From: Thalassobaculum sp. OXR-137
GTDB lineage: Bacteria; Pseudomonadota; Alphaproteobacteria; Thalassobaculales; Thalassobaculaceae
Assembly (NCBI RefSeq): GCF_034377285.1
Contig: NZ_CP139715.1
Location: 3,518,001-3,582,000 of the forward strand
Direction: 5' to 3'
DNA: 64,000 bases
Shown here: positions 33,161 through 41,305 of the stretch, one piece after another
Layout of the letters: each line of letters starts with the position of its first letter
How positions within the stretch are numbered: position 1 is the stretch's first letter
Translations under genes and position numbers: made by a program
Notes under the pieces: model-generated
Seen by the model: the letters and a program-made list of their open reading frames with translations, nothing else
Database searches by the model: none
Told to the model about the DNA's origin: nothing

Positions 33161-34099
33161 TTACGCGACCGCCGCCGCACCCGCCAGCTCGGCCTTGATC
33201 TGGTTCAGGATGCGGGTCGCTTCGTGACCCTGGATCTTGGCGATGTCGTCCTGGTACTTCAGCAGGACGCCCAGGGAGTTCTCGATCGCCTCCGGGCTCA
33301 GCGCCAGATGGTCGAGCTGCACCAGCGCATGCACCCAGTCGATGGTCTCGGCCACGCCCGGCACCTTGAACAGGTCGAGCTTGCGCAGCTCGTGGACGAA
33401 GGCGACGACCTGCTTGGACAGGTCTTCCGGCGCGCCCGGCGCCTTCACCTTGAGGATCTCCAGCTCGCGGGCGGCCGAGGGATAGTCGACCCAGTAGTAG
33501 AAGCAGCGGCGCTTCAGCGCGTCGTGGATCTCGCGGGTCCGGTTGGAGGTGATGATCACGATCGGCGGGGTCTTGGCGACCTGCGGGCCGAGTTCGGGGA
33601 TCGTCACCTGGAAGTCGGACAGCACCTCCAGCAGGAAGGCCTCGAACGGCTCGTCGGTGCGGTCCAGCTCGTCGATCAGTAGGACCGGCGCGCCGGCTTC
33701 GTCTTCCTCCAGGGCCTGGAGGATCGGACGCTTGATCAGGAAGCGCTCGTCGAAGATGTCCTTGGCCAGGGCATCGCGGTCCGCACCGCCGGCGGCCTCG
33801 GCCAGGCGGATCTCCACCATCTGGCGGGCGTAGTTCCATTCGTAGACGGCGGAGGAGACGTCGAGGCCTTCGTAGCACTGCAGGCGAATCAGCTTTCGCC
33901 CGAGGGTCTCGCTCAGCACCTTGGCGATCTCGGTCTTGCCGACGCCGGCCTCGCCCTCCAGGAACAGCGGCCGGCCCAGGCTCAGCGCCAGGTGCAGAGC
34001 CGTGGCGAGCGACCGGTCGGCGACATATCTGCCGGCGCCCAGAAGCTCGAGGGTGGCATCAACGGATTTCGGCTGCTCTAGGGCCATCGGGCAATCCAT
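33161..34099 (-). CDS. MoxR/CoxD-type AAA+ ATPase
   Basis: The first gene of the maturation operon, 312 aa. Walker A is GEAGVGKT (Gly49-Thr56), Walker B is VLLIDELDR, sensor 1 is IITSNRTRE, and RRCFYYWVDYP is the typical CoxD/MoxR segment. In characterised systems this ATPase and the VWA protein remodel apo-hydroxylase so that the metal site can be completed. No hydroxylase structural genes (coxMSL or xdhAB) lie in the window. A LysR gene on the same strand ends 87 bp upstream and is a candidate regulator. ATG 34087 is a possible alternative start; neither has a clear ribosome-binding site. Confidence 0.92.
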   Translation of the reverse strand: MDCPMALEQPKSVDATLELLGAGRYVADRSLATALHLALSLGRPLFLEGEAGVGKTEIAKVLSETLGRKLIRLQCYEGLDVSSAVYEWNYARQMVEIRLAEAAGGADRDALAKDIFDERFLIKRPILQALEEDEAGAPVLLIDELDRTDEPFEAFLLEVLSDFQVTIPELGPQVAKTPPIVIITSNRTREIHDALKRRCFYYWVDYPSAARELEILKVKAPGAPEDLSKQVVAFVHELRKLDLFKVPGVAETIDWVHALVQLDHLALSPEAIENSLGVLLKYQDDIAKIQGHEATRILNQIKAELAGAAAVA

Positions 34100-34186
34100 G
34101 GGAAGTGGGAGTGAGGGTCGGCTCGCCGCCGCATGGGTACGGACATAGCATTTGGACCCGCCCTCTGCCAGGGGCGGCGGCCCGAC

Positions 34187-35092
34187 TCAATCGCTGCCGC
34201 CGGTCTCGGCCAGCTTCCCGCCGGCCTCGGTCGCGGCGAGCAGCGGGGCGATCGACGGGTGGGGAAAGCTGCGCCGGGCAACGATCGCGTAGAAGCTCTC
34301 GGTGATGTCGAGCGGGAAGGGCGCAGGGCGCACGATGCCCTGCTCGATCTCGTCTGCCAGCACCACGGCGGGGGCCGCGGCGACGCCGACGCCCTCGCGG
34401 GCGAGCAGGCGGACCATCGCCATGTCGTCCACCTCGGCGGCGATCCTCGGCGTCACCGCGAGGCGGGAGACGAGACTGTCGAATCCGGTCCGCACCGAGC
34501 TTTCGGTCGGCAGGATCATCGGTTCCCGCGCCAGGACGTCCCTCAGGCTGGCATGCTGCAGCCGTCCGGGCACGGCGTACAGGCCGACCGGCTGTCCGGC
34601 GATCCGATGGGCCACGAGATCGGCGAACCGGTCCGCCGGCGGGGCCTGGGTTGTCAGCACGATATCCAGCGCCAGGGCCTGCAGGGCCTCCAGCAGCGCC
34701 GCGTTGTTGCCGGAGGACAGGATCAGGTCGATCTCGCCCGCGGCGACGATCGGGCGCAGGAAGCGGAGCTGGAAGTTGCGCGACAGCGTCGATTGGGCGC
34801 CCAGGCGCAGGGGACGCACGGCACCGTCGCGCTGCTCGAGGGCGGCGACGAGTTCGTCGCCCGCCTGGAAGATCCGGCTGGCGTGGTCGAGGGCGATGCC
34901 GCCGGCCTCCGTGAGGACCAGCCGACGGCCGACCCGCTCGAACAGCGGATGGCCCAGCCGTTCCTCCAACTGGCGGATCTGGGTCGACAGAGCCGATTGG
35001 GACACGTTCAGACGGCTCGCCGCCTGGGTCAGGTTTCCGACCGTCGCGACTTCGTGGAAGTACCTGAGATGGTGATAGTTCATCCGATCCAT
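34187..35092 (-). CDS. LysR-family transcriptional regulator
   Basis: 301 residues with an N-terminal winged helix-turn-helix (about 5-64: LRYFHEVATVGNLTQAASRLNVSQ region) and a periplasmic-binding-protein-like effector domain. The MNYHHLRYF start is shared with NhaR-like regulators, which suggests Met4 (35083) may be the real start. A perfect TATAAT at 35099-35104 on this strand lies so close that the mRNA would begin near 35092. It precedes the molybdenum-hydroxylase maturation operon on the same strand by 87 bp and may control it. The effector is unknown. A conspicuous dyad lies just upstream. Confidence 0.92.
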   Translation of the reverse strand: MDRMNYHHLRYFHEVATVGNLTQAASRLNVSQSALSTQIRQLEERLGHPLFERVGRRLVLTEAGGIALDHASRIFQAGDELVAALEQRDGAVRPLRLGAQSTLSRNFQLRFLRPIVAAGEIDLILSSGNNAALLEALQALALDIVLTTQAPPADRFADLVAHRIAGQPVGLYAVPGRLQHASLRDVLAREPMILPTESSVRTGFDSLVSRLAVTPRIAAEVDDMAMVRLLAREGVGVAAAPAVVLADEIEQGIVRPAPFPLDITESFYAIVARRSFPHPSIAPLLAATEAGGKLAETGGSD

Positions 35093-35098
35093 GGTCGG

Positions 35099-35137
35099 AT
35101 TATAGAACGGATTCGAAAAACGATCTGTTTTTTCGAA
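35099..35137 (-). promoter_or_regulatory. Candidate LysR promoter and operator: TATAAT plus paired TTCGAA dyad
   Basis: On the minus strand TATAAT (35099-35104) precedes the LysR start. Upstream is a 9-bp inverted repeat (TTCGAAAAA at 35112-35120, TTTTTCGAA at 35129-35137, 8-nt spacer). It contains two self-palindromic TTCGAA sites exactly 20 bp, about two helical turns, apart. No good -35 is visible, which fits an activator- or repressor-controlled promoter. LysR autoregulation through this dyad is an inference. Confidence 0.5.
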
Positions 35138-35192
35138 CAGCTGGTGCAGAAGCGCTCCGAGACCGCAGTTGTGGTCCCGGAGAGTGGATATC

Positions 35193-35657
35193 TTACGGCC
35201 AGTACCGCCCCGTCGCGGCCACGATCATGGTGATCATGCCAAGGCCAAGGTTCACGTGGACGATCTTGCGGATCAGGACGAGCCGCGTTCCGGCCTGCTC
35301 GAAATCGCCGGCATCGACCGCGTTGCGGAACTTCGGCCAGACGGCGAAGCGCAGATGGCCGTACATCAGCATCATCAGGAGGCCGACACCGTTCATGATG
35401 TGAATGTGGATGCCGGCATTGGCGAACCCGCCCAGGACGACAAACAGCATCGCGTATCCCGTCGCCAGCAGGGTGAGCACGCTGATCGACACGAACAGGA
35501 AGAACCGGTCGAACACCCGGCGCCAGAGCCGGGGGCGTTCGGGTGCCGGCTCGATGCCGCCGACCGCCGGTCGCAAGACCACGTAGGCGAAGAACATACC
35601 GCCGACCCAGACGGTCGCGGCAACAATATGGAGGGCTAGGAGAACCGTCATCGTCAT
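35193..35657 (-). CDS. CopD-like integral membrane protein
   Basis: 154 residues with four hydrophobic segments, beginning LLALHIVAATVWVGGMFFAYVVLRP, which carries the His and the WVGG motif of the CopD (copper resistance D) domain. Further conserved histidines lie in HIHIMNGVG and in KIVHVNLGLGM. CopD-domain proteins are linked to copper uptake or to heme-like membrane binding, but small stand-alone versions like this are not well characterised. The start is ATG 35657 (MTMTVLL) with AGAGG upstream. It is divergent from the AI-2E family gene. Any link to the neighbouring molybdenum operon is unproven. Confidence 0.8.
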   Translation of the reverse strand: MTMTVLLALHIVAATVWVGGMFFAYVVLRPAVGGIEPAPERPRLWRRVFDRFFLFVSISVLTLLATGYAMLFVVLGGFANAGIHIHIMNGVGLLMMLMYGHLRFAVWPKFRNAVDAGDFEQAGTRLVLIRKIVHVNLGLGMITMIVAATGRYWP

Positions 35658-35779
35658 TTTGCGTTGCCTCTCATGGGCGGGGTCCAGGCCGCATGCTAGC
35701 GGCTTGGGGCGCCCTGATCGATCATTCACTCGGAGGGCGCCCGTTGGCTCACCCGTCCGACAGGACATTGGAGCCGCCA

Positions 35780-36910
35780 TTGCCAGATACCAACCCGCCC
35801 ACCCCGAAGGCTGTTCAGGAACATTTCGGTCATGCGATCAGTTCGGTCGTGGGAGACCGCCGCCTGCTCGTGCCGCTGTGGCTGCTGGCCGCTGTGGCCA
35901 CCGTCTTCTTCTTCCGCGAGGCCGAGCCGTTTCTGGCACCTGTCCTGGGCAGTGCGGTGCTTGCCATCGCGCTGAGCCCGATCACCCGCTTCCTGGAGCG
36001 CAGCGTGGGCCTGGGCCGGGGGTTCGCCGCTCTGATCTCCATGGTGCTCGCCGCCGGCGTGGTGGCGGCGGCGCTGTGGATCCTGATCCCGGCCGCCGAT
36101 AACTGGCAGGACAGGCTTGCCGATCTGGCGGAGCAGGCGGAACGCAAGCTGTTCCCGATCAGCAACACGATCGACGAGGTGAAGAAGGCGACGGAAAAGG
36201 TCGGCGAGGCCGCGCATCTGTCCAATGGCGACCAGCAGAGAATCGTGGTCGATACCGACGGCAGTTATCTCAGTCAGGTTCTCGGCGGCGCGCCGTTCGC
36301 CGTCATCCAGATCCTGACCACCGCGATCGTCTCGTTCTTCTTCCTGCGCGAGCGGCGCTGGCTGCTGCGCAGCGGCATCGCCTTCTTCGCCACCTACAAG
36401 GAACGCTATCGGATGGCCCAGATCGCCCGGGAAATCCGGCGCAACGTGGGCAGCTATTTTCTCATCCAGATCGCCATCTCCTCGGGCGTGGGCCTGGTGA
36501 CCGCGCTGAGTTTCTGGGCCATCGGCATGCCCGCGCCGGCCACATGGGGCGGCGCCATCGCCGTGGCCAACTTCGTGCCGTTCATCGGCCCGTTCCTGAT
36601 CGCCGTGATGTCCTTCGTCGGCGGCCTGGCCACCTTCGACACGCTGCAGATGTGCTTCCTGCCGCCGGCGATCGTCTTCGCCGTCAATGCGGTGGAGGAG
36701 AACGTCGTCATTCCCATGGTCATGAGCAGCCGATTCTACACCAGCCCGGTCGTGATCATCCTGGCGGTCCTGTTCGGCGCCTGGATGTGGGGAACGATCG
36801 GCGGCGTGCTGGCGGTGCCGTCCGCTGTCATCGTGCTGTCGGCCCTGCGCCGCTGGCGCGAGACCGAGGAGGTCGAGGAGGACCTGAACTCCGACGAGGT
36901 CGACGACTGA
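35780..36910 (+). CDS. AI-2E family transporter (TerC/PerM-like permease), TTG start
   Basis: 376 residues with about eight hydrophobic segments in the PerM/AI-2E exporter pattern: a first pair near FREAEPFLAPVLGSAVLA, a long periplasmic or cytoplasmic helical region (DRLADLAEQAERKLFPIS), and the conserved WGGAIAVANFVPFIGP and EENVVIPMVMSSRF segments near the end. The product may export small molecules; some relatives are sodium/proton antiporters, so autoinducer transport should not be assumed. TTG 35780 is chosen because GGAG (35770-35773) is well spaced and no in-frame ATG precedes the first helix. It ends in an acidic tail and is followed by a hairpin. Confidence 0.88.
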   Translation: MPDTNPPTPKAVQEHFGHAISSVVGDRRLLVPLWLLAAVATVFFFREAEPFLAPVLGSAVLAIALSPITRFLERSVGLGRGFAALISMVLAAGVVAAALWILIPAADNWQDRLADLAEQAERKLFPISNTIDEVKKATEKVGEAAHLSNGDQQRIVVDTDGSYLSQVLGGAPFAVIQILTTAIVSFFFLRERRWLLRSGIAFFATYKERYRMAQIAREIRRNVGSYFLIQIAISSGVGLVTALSFWAIGMPAPATWGGAIAVANFVPFIGPFLIAVMSFVGGLATFDTLQMCFLPPAIVFAVNAVEENVVIPMVMSSRFYTSPVVIILAVLFGAWMWGTIGGVLAVPSAVIVLSALRRWRETEEVEEDLNSDEVDD

Positions 36911-37040
36911 TCCGGCAGGGGGTGAGCGGTGGTGGGAGAAGAACTCTCGCCGCCGCTCCCCCGACGGGAAGAATTCTGTACGGGAAAGCGTCCGGTCCGT
37001 GCGGAACCGTAACCTCGTTCGAGGCGACCCAACGAAAGAA

Positions 37041-37066
37041 CCCCCGGCCACGCAGTGACCGGGGGG
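37041..37066. terminator. Hairpin terminator between AI-2E gene and convergent holin-like gene
   Basis: An 11-bp stem with one mismatch (CCCCCGGCCAC at 37041-37051, GTGACCGGGGG at 37055-37065) and a 3-nt loop is followed by GCGTTTCTGTC. It lies between convergent stops. The 130 bp between the AI-2E stop and this hairpin hold nothing I can identify. Confidence 0.7.
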
Positions 37067-37130
37067 CGTTTCTGTCAGATATCGGGGTCGAGACGTGGTG
37101 GCGGCCCGTGGTCCGGGGAGCGACCGATCT

Positions 37131-37574
37131 CTAGCGGCGTCGGCCGGTGAGGATGCCGATGGCGACCAGACCGCCGATCAGCAGCAGCGGCGATACCGAG
37201 CTGCCGAGCTGCTCGCCCAGACGATAGGCGTCCTGTACGGCAGCGGAGGAGGCGGAGCCCGGGACGGGGCCCGCACCGGTCGGCGGGGGTGTGCCCGCCA
37301 CGTTCCGCCACGCCGTGCCGGTCGCGGTCGGGTGGACGTAGCGTCGCCGGCTGGTGGCGATCATCAGCACGCCCACGGCGACGATAAACGTCACCGCGGC
37401 CCAGATCCCCAGAGACGCCGCCAGACCGACATGGTTGGCGGTTTCGATCACCGCCGCCGAGAGGCCGAGACCGGCGGCTCCCAGCAGCAGAGTCGTGCCC
37501 GCAAACGCGATGAGCCCGCGCCGAAAAGCCAGAGCGGCTTCGGCGCGGGCGATGGCTGTGAGCCCGGAGAGCAT
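37131..37574 (-). CDS. Holin-like small membrane protein (YqjE/PF07332 type)
   Basis: 147 residues. The first part (GLTAIARAEAALAFRRGLIAFAGTTLLLGAAGL) and the second helix (LGIWAAVTFIVAVGVLMIA) match the holin-superfamily III pattern found in YqjE-like proteins, which are cellular and not phage proteins. A Pro/Gly-rich linker follows, and a third hydrophobic segment (SPLLLIGGLVAIGILTGRRR) ends the protein. It lies 10 bp downstream of the DUF883 gene on the same strand, the same pairing as yqjD-yqjE of enterobacteria. It is likely an inner-membrane, stationary-phase or stress-related protein; its function is unknown. Confidence 0.7.
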   Translation of the reverse strand: MLSGLTAIARAEAALAFRRGLIAFAGTTLLLGAAGLGLSAAVIETANHVGLAASLGIWAAVTFIVAVGVLMIATSRRRYVHPTATGTAWRNVAGTPPPTGAGPVPGSASSAAVQDAYRLGEQLGSSVSPLLLIGGLVAIGILTGRRR

Positions 37575-37584
37575 CGGGAACCGC

Positions 37585-37911
37585 CTAGCGGCGCGACCAC
37601 ATGCCGAGCAGCATGCCGACGCCGAAGGCCGCCAGAACGGAGGTGGTCGGGTTGGCGACGATCACGCCGTTGACCTTCTCGTGGGCTTCCTCGGCCTGGT
37701 CGCGGACCTCGCCGGCGGCGGCGCGGGCGCGGTCGGCGGTCTCGTACGCCTTCTGGCGTACGCCGTCCCGCACGGCCGCGGAGCCGTGGGTGGCAAGGGA
37801 GGAGACGGCGTCGGTCAGCCCTTTGAGGTCCTCTCGCAGCACGCGGAGCTGCTCCTCGACATTTGCTTCGGACGCCTTAGCGGCTTGGGCCGATTGACTC
37901 GCTTGAGACAT
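37585..37911 (-). CDS. DUF883 (ElaB/YqjD-like) membrane-anchored protein
   Basis: 108 residues. An amphipathic helical region rich in Ala/Glu/Lys/Arg (VEEQLRVLREDLKGLTDAVS to RAAAGEVRDQAEEAHEKVNG) precedes a single C-terminal membrane anchor (PTTSVLAAFGVGMLLGMWSRR). This is the layout of ElaB/YqjD proteins, which tether stationary-phase ribosomes to the membrane in E. coli. ATG 37911 has AGGAG nine bases upstream; a longer frame to 37944 is unlikely. It pairs with the holin-like gene and is divergent from the decarboxylase gene. Confidence 0.8.
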   Translation of the reverse strand: MSQASQSAQAAKASEANVEEQLRVLREDLKGLTDAVSSLATHGSAAVRDGVRQKAYETADRARAAAGEVRDQAEEAHEKVNGVIVANPTTSVLAAFGVGMLLGMWSRR

Positions 37912-38074
37912 CGTGGATGCTCCTGATTGGGTGAAAGCTGACAAGGGAACGTTTCAGCCGCCCATCGGTTTCATGTTGGGGACGATGTCCCTGAAGGAAT
38001 CCCAAGTTCGTGTATGCTGATCGATAGTCTTATCGGTTTGTGTGGCGGGCAAGATGACGCAACAGGAGCCGATC

Positions 38075-39259
38075 ATGGCCGACACACCCGCACCGGAGGC
38101 CCGCAGCCGCCGCCGCTTCAGCGATGCGACCGCCCTGGCCGCCGCCCTGCGGCCGAGCTATCCGGTCTATTGCTTCCGGCCGCACAAGGTCCGGGCCGTC
38201 GCCCGGCATTTTGTGGCGACCTTTCCGGGCAAGGTCGTCTACGCGGTGAAGTGCAATATCGAGCCGCGTGTGCTCGGCTGGCTGGCCGAGGCCGGGGTGA
38301 CCGCCTTCGACACCGCCTCCCTGACCGAGATCGCCGCGGTGCGGGAGCGGCTGCCCGATGCCGACGCCCTGTTCATGCACCCGGTGAAGAGCCGTGCCGC
38401 CATCCTGGCCGCCGACCGGGTCTACGATGTGTCGACCTACTGCGTCGATTCCATGGCCGAGCTGGAGAAGGTGCTGCAGGTCGCCCGGCGCCGCGACCTG
38501 AAGATCTTCGTGCGCGTCGCCACCCCCGGTGGCGGGGCGGCGTTCGAGCTGTCGATCAAGTTCGGCGCCACCCAGGCCGAGGCGGTGGAGATCCTCGACC
38601 GGGTGGCGGAGGAGGGGCTGCAGGCCGGCATCGCCTTCCATATCGGCTCGCAATGCCTGAACCCGCGCGCCTTCCGCACCGCCTTCGCCGTCATCGCCGA
38701 GGTATGGCGCGGCACCAAGGCGGATGTGCGCGAGATCGACGTGGGCGGCGGTTTTCCCGTCGCCTATGCCGGCCAGCCGGTGCCGCCGCTGGAGGATTTC
38801 GTCACCGAGATCGTCGAGGGACGACGCGAGGCGGGGATCGACGAGGATGTCGCCCTGCTGTGCGAGCCCGGCCGCGCGCTGGTGGCCGACGGCTGCTCGA
38901 TGCTGTGCCAGGTGCATCTGCGCAAGGGCGACCGGCTCTATCTGAACGACGGCGTCTACGGCAATCTGTCGGAACCGTACTGGTCGCGGGTGCGTTTACC
39001 GGCACGACTGATCCGGCCGGACGGTATCAACGGCGGGCCCAGCGATGCGCCGATGCAGGACTTCACGATCTTCGGTCCGACCTGCGACGGCAACGACCTT
39101 CTGCCCACCCCGTTCCGGCTACCGGCGGACGTGGCGGAGGGCGATTGGATCGAGGTTGGTCAGATCGGAGCCTATGGAGCGGCCCTTGCGACACGATTTA
39201 ACGGCTTCTTCGCCGACGCGCAGGTTGAACTCGGCGACGAACCGCCGGACACTGCCTAA
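38075..39259 (+). CDS. Type III PLP-dependent decarboxylase (ornithine/lysine decarboxylase-like)
   Basis: A 394-residue fold-III decarboxylase. PLP binds Lys59 in YAVKCN; HIGSQ, DVGGGFP and CEPGRA are the phosphate- and ring-binding motifs. FGPTCDGND (Cys337) and EVGQIGAYG supply the active-site Cys/Asp of the neighbouring subunit. The short form and the absence of the meso-diaminopimelate specificity residues suggest ornithine (putrescine formation) or lysine; which one cannot be decided here. ATG 38075 has AGGAG six bases upstream. A small dyad (CGATA, 4 nt, TATCG) lies 40 bp before the start. An alpha/beta hydrolase gene follows after 29 bp. Confidence 0.9.
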   Translation: MADTPAPEARSRRRFSDATALAAALRPSYPVYCFRPHKVRAVARHFVATFPGKVVYAVKCNIEPRVLGWLAEAGVTAFDTASLTEIAAVRERLPDADALFMHPVKSRAAILAADRVYDVSTYCVDSMAELEKVLQVARRRDLKIFVRVATPGGGAAFELSIKFGATQAEAVEILDRVAEEGLQAGIAFHIGSQCLNPRAFRTAFAVIAEVWRGTKADVREIDVGGGFPVAYAGQPVPPLEDFVTEIVEGRREAGIDEDVALLCEPGRALVADGCSMLCQVHLRKGDRLYLNDGVYGNLSEPYWSRVRLPARLIRPDGINGGPSDAPMQDFTIFGPTCDGNDLLPTPFRLPADVAEGDWIEVGQIGAYGAALATRFNGFFADAQVELGDEPPDTA

Positions 39260-39288
39260 CGATCTTAAAGTCTATTGGGTTTCCGACC

Positions 39289-40176
39289 ATGCGTCCTAGC
39301 GCTGGCAGCTTTCCCTTCACCGACCACAACGGCACGGTCTGGCTCGCATTCCAGGATTTCGGCGAGCGCTCGCGCGAGCGTGTGGTGGTCTGCGTCCACG
39401 GTCTGACCCGCAACGGCCGGGACTTCGACCGGCTGGCCATCGCCATGGCCAAGGATTACCGGGTGGTCGAGGTCGACATCGCCGGCCGTGGCCGATCCGG
39501 CTGGCTGGCCGACAAGACCGAGTACAACTACACCACCTACCTGAAGCACATGGATGCGTTCTTCCAGTATCGCGGCCTGGAGGAATGCGACTTCATCGGC
39601 ACCTCCATGGGCGGGATCATCGGCATGATGCTGGCCGCCCGCGAGGAGTCGCCGATCCGCCGGCTGATCCTCAACGATGTGGGGCCGGTGATCTCCGGCG
39701 AGGCGCTGAGCCGGCTGGGCACCCATGTGGGCGAGGACCCACGCTTCAAGAACCTCCAGGAGGCGGCCGCCTACTTCAAGGAGGTCTATGCGGATTTCGG
39801 GATCCCCGACGACCTCGCCTGGTCCGACCTGACCCTGCATTCTGCGATCCGCCAGGAGAACGGCACCTACGCGCTGCATTACGATCCGGCCATCGGCGAC
39901 GTGTTCACCGAGGACATGCCCGACGTGAAGCTTTGGGACATCTGGGACAACGTGCGCTGCCCGACCCTGGTGCTGCGCGGCGAGCACTCCGAGATCCTGA
40001 CCCGCGAGACCGCCGAGCGGATGACGCGGTCCGGCCCAAAGGCCGAGGTCGTGGAGTTTCCCGGCGTCGGCCATGCGCCGTCGCTGATGACCGAGGAGCA
40101 GATCAAGGTCGTCCACGACTGGCTGCGCTCGTTCGACGAGAAAGACGAGGAGGACGACCTCGCCGATGCCGGTTGA
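39289..40176 (+). CDS. Alpha/beta hydrolase
   Basis: 295 residues with the classical hydrolase layout: oxyanion-hole motif VCVHGLTRNGRDFD, nucleophile elbow GTSMGG (Ser106), acidic residue in LRGEHSEIL and the catalytic His of FPGVGHAPSL. It belongs to the general esterase/epoxide hydrolase-like group; the substrate is unknown. It starts 29 bp after the decarboxylase stop and overlaps the next hydrolase gene by 11 bp, so decarboxylase and both hydrolases probably form one operon. The C-terminal tail is acidic (DEKDEEDDLADAG). Confidence 0.9.
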   Translation: MRPSAGSFPFTDHNGTVWLAFQDFGERSRERVVVCVHGLTRNGRDFDRLAIAMAKDYRVVEVDIAGRGRSGWLADKTEYNYTTYLKHMDAFFQYRGLEECDFIGTSMGGIIGMMLAAREESPIRRLILNDVGPVISGEALSRLGTHVGEDPRFKNLQEAAAYFKEVYADFGIPDDLAWSDLTLHSAIRQENGTYALHYDPAIGDVFTEDMPDVKLWDIWDNVRCPTLVLRGEHSEILTRETAERMTRSGPKAEVVEFPGVGHAPSLMTEEQIKVVHDWLRSFDEKDEEDDLADAG

Positions 40177-41149
40177 GATCGGCGTCCAGCCGTTCCGCCA
40201 GCGTTTTCCCTGGATCGGTGGGGATCTTCAGACCCTGCGGGATGTGATCGTCGGCGGTAGCGAGCCGGTACCGGCGGCGCATACCGAGGCGCAGCGCTTC
40301 GAGATGCCGGACGGGACCGGCGATACCCTGACCGGAGTTCTCGACCGGCCGGCACGTCCGGTGGACGGGCTGCCTCTGGTGGTGCTGATCCACGGTCTCA
40401 CCGGTTCGGCGGAGAGCACCTATGTGCGGCGCTCGGCGCGGTCTTTCCTGGAGGCGGGGTTCGTCACCCTGCGCCTCAACCTGCGCGGCGCCGGCACGAG
40501 CCGGCCGCTCTGCCGTCAGCAGTACCATTCCGGCCGCAGCGCCGACCTTGCGGCGGTGATCGACCGGCTCCAGGGGCCGGACGGCATCGCGGCGGAGGGG
40601 GTGACCCTGGTCGGCTGGTCCCTGGGCGCGAACATGCTGCTCAAGGCCGTGGCGGAGTTCGGAGCCGGGAAGCGGGTGCGGGGCGCGGTGGCGATCTCCG
40701 CGCCGATCGACTTGGCGGCCACGGCCCGGCATTTCACCGCGCGCCGCAACACCGTCTATCACCGCCATCTGCTGGCCGCGATGCGGGCGGAGATGGCGGC
40801 GGTCCCGGGCGGGCTGGCGCAGAGCGATCGGGCGCGGCTGGCGGCGGTTCGGTCGGTGATCGCCTTCGACGACGCGTTCACCGCGCCGCGCAACGGGTTC
40901 GCCGATGCGGCGGACTATTACGCGCGGAATTCGGCGAGCGGCTTCCTGGCGCGGATCGCAGTGCCGACCCGGGTGATCCACGCCCTGGACGATCCGTGGA
41001 TCCCGCCGGAGATGTATCGCGCGGTGGATTGGGAGCGCTGCCCCGCGGTGCACGCCACCCTGACCCGCCACGGCGGCCATGTGGGCTTCCACGGGCAGCA
41101 GGGCGTCTGGTCGGATGCGGAGGCCGTGCGGTTTCTTGCGGGTCTCTGA
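40166..41149 (+). CDS. YheT-type alpha/beta hydrolase
   Basis: 327 residues of the YheT/AB-hydrolase-4 family. The motifs are VVLIHGLTGSAESTYVRR (oxyanion hole), LNLRGAGTS, the nucleophile elbow GWSLGAN (Ser152), the Asp of HALDDPWIPP and the C-terminal His of GGHVGF. The preceding N-terminal segment FPWIGGDLQTLRD is a typical family feature. Physiological substrates of this family are poorly known. It overlaps the upstream hydrolase gene by 11 bp (start codon inside it), so translation is coupled. It is convergent with hemB across a long palindrome. Confidence 0.9.
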   Translation: MPVEIGVQPFRQRFPWIGGDLQTLRDVIVGGSEPVPAAHTEAQRFEMPDGTGDTLTGVLDRPARPVDGLPLVVLIHGLTGSAESTYVRRSARSFLEAGFVTLRLNLRGAGTSRPLCRQQYHSGRSADLAAVIDRLQGPDGIAAEGVTLVGWSLGANMLLKAVAEFGAGKRVRGAVAISAPIDLAATARHFTARRNTVYHRHLLAAMRAEMAAVPGGLAQSDRARLAAVRSVIAFDDAFTAPRNGFADAADYYARNSASGFLARIAVPTRVIHALDDPWIPPEMYRAVDWERCPAVHATLTRHGGHVGFHGQQGVWSDAEAVRFLAGL

Positions 41150-41163
41150 ACCTAACACAAGAA

Positions 41164-41272
41164 CACTCCCCGGCCTTGTGCCGGGGCGAGGCGGGGGACC
41201 GGACGGGCGTCGAAGGTTTCTCCCCTGAACCACGCCTGCTGACACCTTGCCCCGGCACAAGGCCGGGGAGTG
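41164..41272. repeat. Long palindrome between convergent hydrolase and hemB genes
   Basis: A perfect 24-bp inverted repeat (41164-41187 and 41249-41272; core CCCCGGCCTTGTGCCGGGG) encloses 61 nt. It extends to about 28 bp with one mismatch. The sequence is unrelated to elements A-D but occupies the same kind of site. The half-site core is itself a near-palindrome (CCCCGGC..GCCGGGG), so each arm can form its own hairpin. It probably acts as a bidirectional terminator and may be one copy of another dispersed family. Confidence 0.8.
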
Positions 41273-41305
41273 AGGTGAGGGAGGAAAGGGGGAGAGCGCT
41301 CCCCC

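Noticed and set aside
34158-34177. Small hairpin (CCGCCC / GGGCGG) between the LysR gene and the MoxR-type ATPase gene
   Set aside because: Only six base pairs and no T run on the minus strand; not convincing as a terminator separating the regulator from the operon.
38022-38035. CGATA-GTCT-TATCG dyad upstream of the decarboxylase gene
   Set aside because: Five-base arms with a four-base loop are too short to call an operator or terminator without comparative data.
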